DNA of 9,836 nt. It comes from Nitrospinota bacterium. Lineage in GTDB: Bacteria > Nitrospinota > Nitrospinia > UBA9942. Location: contig JACQEW010000003.1 in assembly GCA_016200365.1 (NCBI GenBank), positions 1 through 9,836 on the forward strand, read 5' to 3'. The position numbers and the translations under genes were made by a program. This document shows positions 1 through 5,853 of this stretch, in pieces (within the stretch, counting starts at the first letter, position 1; every line of letters begins with the position of its first letter). The notes under the pieces were generated by a model, which was not told the DNA's origin, did not search any database, and saw nothing but the letters and a program-made list of their open reading frames with translations.

Positions 1-138
1 ATATCACTCAATTTGTTAATTTTGTAGGTAAGAACGTAGGTTTTACGAAAATTTTAAGAAAAAAATTTGAGAAATCGGAAATTTCTTTTTAAAAACTAGT
101 TTTTGGAAGTGCCCTTTAGTTATATGCTGTGATTATTG

Positions 139-183
139 AAACTCCCGATTCCAATCCCCCTGTGAATAGGAAATCGGGAGTTT
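139..183. repeat. Perfect 12-bp inverted repeat with 21-nt loop
   Basis: AAACTCCCGATT at 139-150 is matched exactly by AATCGGGAGTTT at 172-183. The stem ends in A/T on both sides, so it could act as a bidirectional transcription terminator, although the T-run is only three bases. It could equally be a dispersed palindrome. No neighbouring gene on the left is visible to decide between these. Confidence 0.55.
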
Positions 184-193
184 ACCCCTGCTG

Positions 194-211
194 GTGTTGG
201 AAAACCAACAC
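194..211. repeat. Tight hairpin, possible weak rightward terminator
   Basis: GTGTTGG (194-200) and CCAACAC (205-211) pair perfectly around an AAAA loop and are followed on the plus strand by TTTATAT. The shape is that of an intrinsic terminator for a gene entering from the left, but the U-tract is poor. It may instead be a structural element. Confidence 0.4.
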
Positions 212-317
212 TTTATATAAATATTAGCAATATTCATACCAAGATTTGTCCTTTTGGGATTAACTTAGAACCAATTGAAATTAAAGGAGCAAAGCCTCCC
301 TTCGGCAGCAACACACC

Positions 318-365
318 GTAGGGCAGGGCTTTAGCCCTGCATGCAAGCCTGAAGGCTTGCCCTAC
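318..365. repeat. GTAGGGCA-type dispersed element, complete copy
   Basis: The outer stem is GTAGGGCA (318-325) with TGCCCTAC (358-365). Inside are two perfect 8-bp hairpins: GCAGGGCT/AGCCCTGC (323-330, 333-340) and GCAAGCCT/AGGCTTGC (343-350, 353-360). The whole can fold as a three-way junction. A related copy lies at 1850-1918. The 9-mer ATTGAAATT occurs on both sides (274-282 and 366-374). No open reading frame lies inside, so if mobile it must be non-autonomous. Confidence 0.75.
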
Positions 366-395
366 ATTGAAATTCCTATGCTTCAAGTTGGTGTT

Positions 396-1748
396 TTACG
401 ATAGGGTTTTTTTTATATCGTATTCAAATATCTTCTTTTGAAGGGTGGGGTAGGATATGCCGAGGATGGCGCATGTCTTACCTTTATTCCAGTTAGTGTG
501 GCGAAGGGCTGTCTCTATAAGCTCTTTTTCAGTCTCTTTAATGGATTTTAGCTCTACCTCTCTCTTTTTTTCTATAAAATCAGGCGATGGGAAATCTGTC
601 AGATATTCTTTTAAAAGAACCTCTCCCCTACAAAGCACTACTGCCCTTGTAATGACATTCTCCAATTCCCTTACATTGCCTTTCCATGAATAATTGCAAA
701 AAATATTCATTACATCTTCGGGGACTTTTCGGACATTTTTATGAAGCTCGAGGTTTATTTTATTCAACAGATAGGCTGCCAGAAGGGGAATATCCTCTTT
801 TCTCTCTCTTAAGGGAGGGACATCTATGGTAACAACCTTGATACGGTAATATAGGTCTTCCCTGAATTTTCCCTCCTTTACCATTTCGGAAAGGGTTCTA
901 TTCGTAGCGGTAATTACCCGGACATCAACCTTTACCTTTTCCCTGCCTCCAACCCTTTCAAACTCCTTCTCCTGAAGAACCCTGAGAAGTTTTGTCTGTA
1001 GATTCTGCGACATATCCCCGATTTCGTCGAGAAAAATAGTCCCTCCGTCTGCCAATTCAAATTTACCCTCTCTTCTATATAAAGCTCCTGTAAATGCACC
1101 CTTCTCATGACCGAAGAGCTCGCTTTCAAGCAGGGTCTCCACTAATGCCGAGCAGTTCACAGGAATAAATGGGGCTGATTTATCGTCGCTGTTATAATGT
1201 ATTGCCCTCGCAATAAGCTCCTTGCCTGTCCCGCTCTCCCCCTGAATAAGAACTGTGGTTTTGCTCTCCGATACAATGCCAATTGTTTTGAATATCTCCA
1301 GCATCTCAGGGCTCCTGCCTATTATATTACCTATTTGATACTCCCTCGACACCTCCGTAACAAGCCCCTCCAATCTCCTGTTTGACTCCTGCTTTTTTAT
1401 TATTCTCTTAATAATGAGGTCAAGCTCGTCAATATCAATAGGCTTATGGATATATTCATCCGCCCCTATCTTCATTGCATGAATTGTAGTGTGCATATCC
1501 GAGAAGGCTGTTATTATTATTACAGGTATATTTTGATTGCTCTCCCTTATACTCCTCAGTATTGTCAATCCGTCCGTATCGGGAAGTCTTATGTCCAGTA
1601 TTATTATATCCGACGGTTCTTCTTTGAATTTTTTAAGTCCCTCATCGCCTCTGTCGGCTGGTATTACTCTAAATCCAACCTCCTGCAAATGGATATTGAG
1701 AGATTCCCTTACAAGCCTGTCATCATCAATAATAAGTATGGTCTTCAT
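396..1748 (-). CDS. NtrC-family sigma-54-dependent response regulator
   Basis: This is a 450-residue transcription activator that, when phosphorylated, should hydrolyse ATP to open sigma-54 RNA polymerase promoters. The receiver domain (about 1-120) has the acidic cluster at Asp8-10, phospho-acceptor Asp52, Thr80 and Lys102. The AAA+ domain shows Walker A GESGTGKE (170-177), the sigma-54-contact loop GAFTGA (217-222) and Walker B FLDEIGDM (Asp241, Glu242). The C-terminus is a Fis-type helix-turn-helix (about 405-448). Domain set and length are normal for the family. I start at ATG 1748, which gives the standard MKTILIIDDD opening. An in-frame TTG at 1781 would only add 11 residues read from a dispersed repeat. 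No Shine-Dalgarno is evident because that repeat ends 4 bases upstream. The kinase gene immediately upstream is the likely partner. Its target promoters are not visible. Confidence 0.95.
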   Translation of the reverse strand: MKTILIIDDDRLVRESLNIHLQEVGFRVIPADRGDEGLKKFKEEPSDIIILDIRLPDTDGLTILRSIRESNQNIPVIIITAFSDMHTTIHAMKIGADEYIHKPIDIDELDLIIKRIIKKQESNRRLEGLVTEVSREYQIGNIIGRSPEMLEIFKTIGIVSESKTTVLIQGESGTGKELIARAIHYNSDDKSAPFIPVNCSALVETLLESELFGHEKGAFTGALYRREGKFELADGGTIFLDEIGDMSQNLQTKLLRVLQEKEFERVGGREKVKVDVRVITATNRTLSEMVKEGKFREDLYYRIKVVTIDVPPLRERKEDIPLLAAYLLNKINLELHKNVRKVPEDVMNIFCNYSWKGNVRELENVITRAVVLCRGEVLLKEYLTDFPSPDFIEKKREVELKSIKETEKELIETALRHTNWNKGKTCAILGISYPTLQKKIFEYDIKKTLS

Positions 1749-1752
1749 AATT

Positions 1753-1819
1753 ATGAGCAACGAGCAATGAGCAATGGGCAATGGGCAATGAGTTTCTTTA
1801 CTCGTTGCTCATTGCTCAT
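1753..1819. repeat. GAGCAAT-unit inverted repeat in the kinase-regulator gap
   Basis: The arms at 1753-1771 and 1801-1819 match at 17 of 19 positions. Both mismatches are C/T. The left arm continues with three more GCAATG-type units before a T-rich loop. The element occupies the leader of the regulator gene, 4 bases before its start codon, and could fold into a stable stem in the mRNA. Confidence 0.8.
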
Positions 1820-1836
1820 CACTATACTAACGGCAA

Positions 1837-1928
1837 TAAATAACTTGATGTAGGGCAGGGCTTTAGCCCTGCAAATAACCCCTGATTGAATCTATCAGGG
1901 GCTGAAGGCTTGCCCTACAAGTTATTTA
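1837..1928. repeat. GTAGGGCA-type element, second copy with altered arm
   Basis: The outer stem GTAGGGCA/TGCCCTAC (1850-1857, 1911-1918) and the hairpin GCAGGGCT/AGCCCTGC (1855-1862, 1865-1872) match the copy at 318-365. The GCAAGCCT half of the second hairpin is missing. In its place is an unrelated perfect hairpin, CCCCTGAT/ATCAGGGG (1879-1886, 1894-1901). The outer stem is prolonged by TAAATAACTT (1837-1846) pairing exactly with AAGTTATTTA (1919-1928), with a 3-nt GAT bulge. The right end includes the stop codon of the histidine kinase gene. Confidence 0.75.
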
Positions 1929-4274
1929 GCCTTCACTATAATTGCTTTTCACAGGGAGCAGTATTGTAAAAGCGGTTCCCTTTCCAACCTCACTGCTTAC
2001 ATCTATACTCCCCTTATGCTCTTCGATCACCCTTTTTACATTTGTGAGCCCGATGCCTATTCCATCGGATTTTGTAGTAAAAAACGGGACGAATATATGT
2101 TTTAAATTTTCTGTCCTGATGCCGCATCCTGTATCGCTTATCTCTATCTTTATTTTTTCTCCGCCATTAATCCCCCCTATGCCCCCCTTTAGCCCTCCCC
2201 GTTCCCCTCCTTCTAAATGAGGGGATTGAGGGGAGGTCAAAGGGGGGGAAGGGGGGATTAGGGATGTCTTGATTCTCAGCATTCCATTGGACTCCATAGA
2301 TTGTATGGAATTTAAGTATATATTCAGCAGTGCCTGGCTGAGTTTTACCGAATCGCAGTGCATGGAGCAATGTATGGCTGGTAAATCCCAGTCTAACTCC
2401 TTTATTACATGAATCTTTTTACATTCGATATGATGCTTCACCAATTTGAGAGAATTTTTTATTACCGAATTTATATTGCAGGAAGGTCCGGCTTTAAGGC
2501 TCGACGGCTTTGCATAGTCCAATACCCCCTTTAAAATCTTCTCTATCAATTCCACGCCTTCCCTTGCCAGATTGAATCTCTTTCTATCATTGGCGGATAA
2601 ATTATCCCTTTTGCAGAATTCCTGTATCGTCATCTTAACGGAGGAGAGAGGATTTCTTATATCGTGGGCGATACTTACTGAAAGCTGCCCCATCGCCGCC
2701 AGCCTTTCCGCCTCTATAAGCTGAAACTCGAATCTCCTCTGCTCGGTTGTATCCCTTGCAATACACAGCATCCCGGTAATTTTTCCATTGCCGCCATTCA
2801 AAGGAGATGTGTTAATAAGGAAATTTTTTATCTTTCCGTCCTTTTCCTTTATGCCCGCCTCGACACTCCTTTTCATCCCGTCCTGTAAAGTCGTCAGCAG
2901 GTCGTCACACTCATCGGGCTCTGCAAGTATCGAGCATAGAGGATTACCGATAATATCTTCCCTTTTAAACCCAAGCTCTGTAATCTTTTTATTCAGGAAG
3001 GTAAAATTTCCATTCATGTCGAGGGTGCAGATAATATCATCCGCAGTCTCCATAATATTATTGAGGTAATCTGTTGTCTCCTTTAGCTCCACAGTTCTGT
3101 ATTTTACTATATCTTCAAGGTGTTCGGTATAACACTTCAGTTTTTCCGCCATCTGATTAAACCCTTCTGACAACTGTTCGATTTCATCTCCAGTCCTGAT
3201 GTCCAATCTGTGATCCAGATTTCCCTGGCCGATTAATCCCACCCCTTCCTGAAGCAGATAAATCGGTTTTACCATCTTTCTTGCAGCCCACATACCGACA
3301 ATGGAAAGGCTGATTATAAGGATAAATCCTATAAAGGATATTTTAAATAAGAGGTCATAAATTGGTGCGAATGTCTCTTCCGGATTCTGTCTTATAAAAA
3401 CATACCATTTCTTTCCGCCGAAACTTGCACTTCCTAATTGAAATGTATAACCTATAGGTGAAAACCCGATTATAGCCCCTTTACCGCCGTGGGCATCATC
3501 TTCTGCTATAGCCCAGCCTGTCTCCGGTTTCATGATTTTCATCAGCAGATCAGGGGTTATGTTGTGGGTTTGGGGTGGAAAATTGGGGCAGGCAATGATA
3601 GTTCCGTCCGAATTTATAAGGTTTGCATGTCCTGTCTCGCCGACCTTTACATCAAGTATTACATTAAAAAAATCATCAATAAAGAGACTAAACTTTGCTA
3701 TTCCTATAACCCTTTCATTCTCGCCTACAACAGGAATGGCAATATCGAGGAGATAGCGGTTCTTATCTTTGCCCTGGTAGAAATCGCTGATATATCTCCT
3801 CCCTTTTCCACCATTGTATGCCTCCTTCCACCATTTTTCATCGCCTCGATACAGGTTTTCAACCTCTGTTGAAGATAAAACGACCCTTCCCTTTATATCG
3901 GTAAGAAGTATGTTGTAATATTCATTCGAGCGATATTTGGCATAGCTTCTTAAATTTTCGGATGTAATACTGTTAAGATACTCCTTTGAAAACCCCTCCT
4001 CACCCCCCTTTACCAAAGGGGGTCCGGGGGGATTATTCAATAATTTTTTTACCTCCGATGATGAAAACAATGCCGCCAGCTCATCTATCTCCTTATTCAG
4101 CATGAGGTCTATCCCTTTTGCAGTCTCTCTGGCAAGCTCCTTGAAGTTCGTCCCTATAGAGTTTTTGAGCGAGATCATTCCATAGAAGTAGGTGAGGGTT
4201 ATGCCTGCTATGAGAGGGAAGATGCCCACCAATAATATAAATATAACAACCTTCTTCTGAATACCTTTTTTCAT
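1926..4274 (-). CDS. Membrane sensor histidine kinase (dCache-HAMP-PAS-HisKA-HATPase)
   Basis: This 782-residue kinase should sense a periplasmic ligand and phosphorylate the regulator encoded downstream. A first membrane helix (about 8-30) is followed by a roughly 270-residue periplasmic region resembling dCache, with an RYLLDIAIPV-like strand. The second helix (about 308-331) leads to HAMP (about 332-385) and one PAS domain (about 405-515). The phospho-acceptor is His537 in SIAHDIRNP. The ATPase domain has the N box LLNIYLNSIQSM (Asn655), DTGCGI (Asp714), FVPFFTTK and GIGIGL. Two in-frame repeat insertions lengthen it: residues about 80-96 in the sensor region and about 672-702 between the N box and DTGCGI. 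Both look like loop insertions that keep every catalytic box. ATG 4274 starts directly before the signal-anchor and lies 23 bases after the preceding stop. The Shine-Dalgarno is weak. Confidence 0.95.
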   Translation of the reverse strand: MKKGIQKKVVIFILLVGIFPLIAGITLTYFYGMISLKNSIGTNFKELARETAKGIDLMLNKEIDELAALFSSSEVKKLLNNPPGPPLVKGGEEGFSKEYLNSITSENLRSYAKYRSNEYYNILLTDIKGRVVLSSTEVENLYRGDEKWWKEAYNGGKGRRYISDFYQGKDKNRYLLDIAIPVVGENERVIGIAKFSLFIDDFFNVILDVKVGETGHANLINSDGTIIACPNFPPQTHNITPDLLMKIMKPETGWAIAEDDAHGGKGAIIGFSPIGYTFQLGSASFGGKKWYVFIRQNPEETFAPIYDLLFKISFIGFILIISLSIVGMWAARKMVKPIYLLQEGVGLIGQGNLDHRLDIRTGDEIEQLSEGFNQMAEKLKCYTEHLEDIVKYRTVELKETTDYLNNIMETADDIICTLDMNGNFTFLNKKITELGFKREDIIGNPLCSILAEPDECDDLLTTLQDGMKRSVEAGIKEKDGKIKNFLINTSPLNGGNGKITGMLCIARDTTEQRRFEFQLIEAERLAAMGQLSVSIAHDIRNPLSSVKMTIQEFCKRDNLSANDRKRFNLAREGVELIEKILKGVLDYAKPSSLKAGPSCNINSVIKNSLKLVKHHIECKKIHVIKELDWDLPAIHCSMHCDSVKLSQALLNIYLNSIQSMESNGMLRIKTSLIPPSPPLTSPQSPHLEGGERGGLKGGIGGINGGEKIKIEISDTGCGIRTENLKHIFVPFFTTKSDGIGIGLTNVKRVIEEHKGSIDVSSEVGKGTAFTILLPVKSNYSEG
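2168..2260. repeat. CCCCCCTT-type palindrome inside the kinase ATPase domain
   Basis: A 93-bp element begins TAATCCCCCC (2168) and ends GGGGGGATTA (2251-2260). Its arms of about 40 bases share CCCCCCTTT and CCTCCCC blocks. Its length is a multiple of three and it is read without stops as a Pro/Gly-rich segment of about 31 residues containing SPHLEGGERGG. It lies in the kinase between the N box and the DTGCGI box, where ordinary kinases have a short beta-hairpin turn. Confidence 0.85.
3989..4037. repeat. Short CCCCCTTT-type palindrome inside the kinase sensor domain
   Basis: The core is CCCCCTTT (4004-4011), ACC, AAAGGGGG (4015-4022), flanked by C-rich sequence on the left and GGGGGGATT on the right. 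It is read in the kinase as PPGPPLVKGGEEGF. It has the same composition and orientation as the larger element at 2168-2260, so the gene carries two members of one family. The outer limits are approximate. Confidence 0.8.
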
Positions 4275-4297
4275 ACTGGTAAATTCTATCTCTATAA

Positions 4298-5032
4298 CTA
4301 TTTGGAGTCAATAACAATGAAATCTGCATTATCCGGGAGCGACCAGTAAAGGGCGCGGGCATCATCCCTGTCCATCACGATTTGTATTTTTATGAAAGGG
4401 GTATCTTTAAAATAATTCCATATCCTGCATGATGAGTTCCAGATATATCTTAAGCCCCTGATTGTTTGGTTTAAGACAGACATAAAAAATCCGCCTTTAA
4501 ATCGAGGGCTTACGGATATGGAAAGCCCTTCATTGAAGATGAGTGTGTAGTCCGAAGGCATGTCTTCAATATCGAATGTATCTGGTTGTTGAGCCGGCTC
4601 ATTGGCGCTGCCTGCGGCATTCCCCCTCTCTTTATTTTGCTGCGGTTTTATCTCTATCCTCCTCGGAGGGAATACAGCCTTTCTCTTAACCATGCTGTAA
4701 TACCCGTTAAAATAACCGCTTCCAATGGTCTCTATCCCGGCAATATTAAACTCCTTCACTACAACCCCTTTTATCTTGAGGTATATTTTTTTCGCTTCAA
4801 TATCCAGCGCTGCGTAGATAGACGGTTTGACTGCAGCCTTTAATTCCAATTCCAGGCGAGAGTTCTCTTGTTTGAGTTTATGGATTTTCTGAATATCGTC
4901 ATCGCCTGCCAGGACACTGCTATAATATGGAAATGTAAAGAATAAAAGAAAAAGATTAAGGAGAAAAGGAGAAATGGGAGAAATGGAGAATATAAATCTT
5001 TTTAAAAATAATTTTAAAGAATTTTTCTCCAT
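4298..5032 (-). CDS. Exported YkuD-like protein lacking the catalytic motif (putative)
   Basis: A 244-residue protein with a long hydrophobic N-terminus (about 11-42) and a probable signal peptidase site after SSVLA. It has a short charged coiled-coil stretch (about 45-66) and an NQ/A-rich linker (about 130-150). I do not recognise a named family. By eye, IYAALDIEAKKIYLK (72-86) and FNIAG (95-99) resemble the opening strands of the two upstream L,D-transpeptidases, and RDDARALYWSLPDNADFIVI resembles the stretch after their catalytic Cys. There is no HG...GC motif, so it is probably not an active transpeptidase. The start codon and most of the signal peptide lie in a GGAGAAA-type repeat. GGAG cores occur about 2, 12 and 20 bases before ATG 5032. 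It sits 38 bases after one transpeptidase gene and 23 before the kinase, so it is probably cotranscribed with both. Confidence 0.75.
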   Translation of the reverse strand: MEKNSLKLFLKRFIFSISPISPFLLNLFLLFFTFPYYSSVLAGDDDIQKIHKLKQENSRLELELKAAVKPSIYAALDIEAKKIYLKIKGVVVKEFNIAGIETIGSGYFNGYYSMVKRKAVFPPRRIEIKPQQNKERGNAAGSANEPAQQPDTFDIEDMPSDYTLIFNEGLSISVSPRFKGGFFMSVLNQTIRGLRYIWNSSCRIWNYFKDTPFIKIQIVMDRDDARALYWSLPDNADFIVIDSK

Positions 5033-5058
5033 TTCTCCTCAACTCTCCGTTTCTCCTT
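4954..5058. repeat. GGAGAAA-type inverted repeat spanning a gene start
   Basis: The left arm, from GATTAAGGAGAAA (4954-4966) to about 4990, is built of GGAGAAATG-like units. The right arm (about 5025-5058) reads the same units on the opposite strand, ending in TTTCTCCTTGG. An AT-rich loop of about 35 bases separates them. The element contains the ribosome-binding region, start codon and N-terminal 25 or so codons of the gene at 4298-5032. The edge sequence GATTAAGGAGAAA is identical in the copy at 6929-6941. Confidence 0.85.
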
Positions 5059-5070
5059 GGGTTTTATAAT

Positions 5071-5853
5071 TTAAAAAATATACACCTTCGTCCCTATACG
5101 GGCAGCCTTGTAGATAATCTTTAAATCGCTGTCACCCACACGAATACACCCGTGGGTGACCGGTTTGCCGAGCAGCCGGGTGTAGAGCGTTCCGTGAATG
5201 AAATAGCCGTTGCCGATTCCGAGGGCGTAGTCACCCAAAACACCCGGCTCCATCCTGTCATTATAATTCTTAGGTATATCTTCTCCTTCCTCGATGAACG
5301 CCCAATCAGGCTTTACCCATACAGGCTCGATTACCTTGCTCTTAATTTTAAATTCACCCCGCGGTGTGTCGAATATCCATTTCCTCTCCTGATTGAAGGG
5401 GTCTATGAGGAGTTTGCCGCTCCCTGTAGATATTATCGCCTGGTGTAAAATCCTATCGCTGTTTTTAAGATAAATGATATTTTTTGCAGTATCTATTATA
5501 ATATAGTTTCCCTTCGGGAGAAGACCGGCGAGTGTATTTTTTATCTTTCTGTTCCTTTTACTCAGCTCTTTTCCTGCCTTTTTTATATTACCGGTATCTT
5601 CAGTTTTAAGGACGGCAGTATTCCGATTTTCCCGTATAGGAAAGGGCAGGTTATTTATGGCAAAAAAAAGGATGAGAAGGATAAAAATACCGGCAACAAT
5701 CAATTTTGATTTTTTGTTGACAGGGAAATTATAAACCGCAGAGGCGCGGAGACGCAGAGATATTAAAACCTTTTTAAAATCTTTATATTTTTCTCTGTGC
5801 CTCTGCGTCTCTGCGGTGAAATTAAGTTTTTGTTCCTTATTATTTTCGATCAT
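5071..5853 (-). CDS. Membrane-anchored L,D-transpeptidase (YkuD/ErfK family)
   Basis: A 260-residue periplasmic enzyme expected to act on peptidoglycan stem peptides, forming 3-3 cross-links or attaching lipoproteins. The C-terminal YkuD domain (about 115-260) ends with the full motif: His220 in FIHGT, then THGCIRV with nucleophile Cys236, 16 residues apart as usual for the family. One membrane helix, LIVAGIFILLILFFAI (about 51-66), anchors the N-terminus. Residues about 13-40 come from a GCAGAG-type palindrome, so the cytoplasmic tail is repeat-derived. I start at ATG 5853, which overlaps the preceding gene by 14 bases and suggests translational coupling. ATG 5880 and TTG 5898 are in-frame alternatives, and no start has a strong Shine-Dalgarno. 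It is the second of three consecutive YkuD-like genes. Confidence 0.93.
   Translation of the reverse strand: MIENNKEQKLNFTAETQRHREKYKDFKKVLISLRLRASAVYNFPVNKKSKLIVAGIFILLILFFAINNLPFPIRENRNTAVLKTEDTGNIKKAGKELSKRNRKIKNTLAGLLPKGNYIIIDTAKNIIYLKNSDRILHQAIISTGSGKLLIDPFNQERKWIFDTPRGEFKIKSKVIEPVWVKPDWAFIEEGEDIPKNYNDRMEPGVLGDYALGIGNGYFIHGTLYTRLLGKPVTHGCIRVGDSDLKIIYKAARIGTKVYIF
5736..5816. repeat. GCAGAG-unit inverted repeat inside the transpeptidase gene
   Basis: The 25-base arms 5736-5760 and 5792-5816 begin CCGCAGAG and match at 21 positions. All four mismatches are A/G transitions. A 31-base AT-rich loop lies between them. The arms consist of GCAGAGRC units. It is translated without stops as AETQRHREK followed by SLRLRASAV, a peptide pair I recall from hypothetical proteins in many genomes carrying this repeat type (from memory, not searched). 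Confidence 0.88.

Larger units (their letters stand above)
1..395. other. Gene-free region downstream of the regulator gene
   Basis: I see no convincing gene on either strand here. The first 130 bases are AT-rich and include a 14-base perfect palindrome at 91-104 (AAAAACTAGTTTTT). The rest holds a long inverted repeat (139-183), a compact hairpin (194-211) and a GTAGGGCA-type dispersed element (318-365). No tRNA, rRNA or transposase remnant was recognised. The hairpins may end transcription of the leftward operon, but none is followed by a clear U-run in that direction. Confidence 0.6.

Noticed and set aside
318..365. tRNA-like cloverleaf
   Set aside because: Two internal hairpins and an outer stem give a superficially similar shape, but the length is 48 bases and there is no anticodon arm, T-loop or CCA.
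1749..1781. Upstream TTG start for the response regulator
   Set aside because: The extra 11 residues are read from the dispersed repeat, and family members begin at the MKTILIIDDD-like position, which matches ATG 1748.
1446..1853. Plus-strand open frame of 135 codons
   Set aside because: It lies opposite the receiver domain of the regulator and runs into the GAGCAAT repeat. It has no recognisable family features, and the minus strand is clearly coding.
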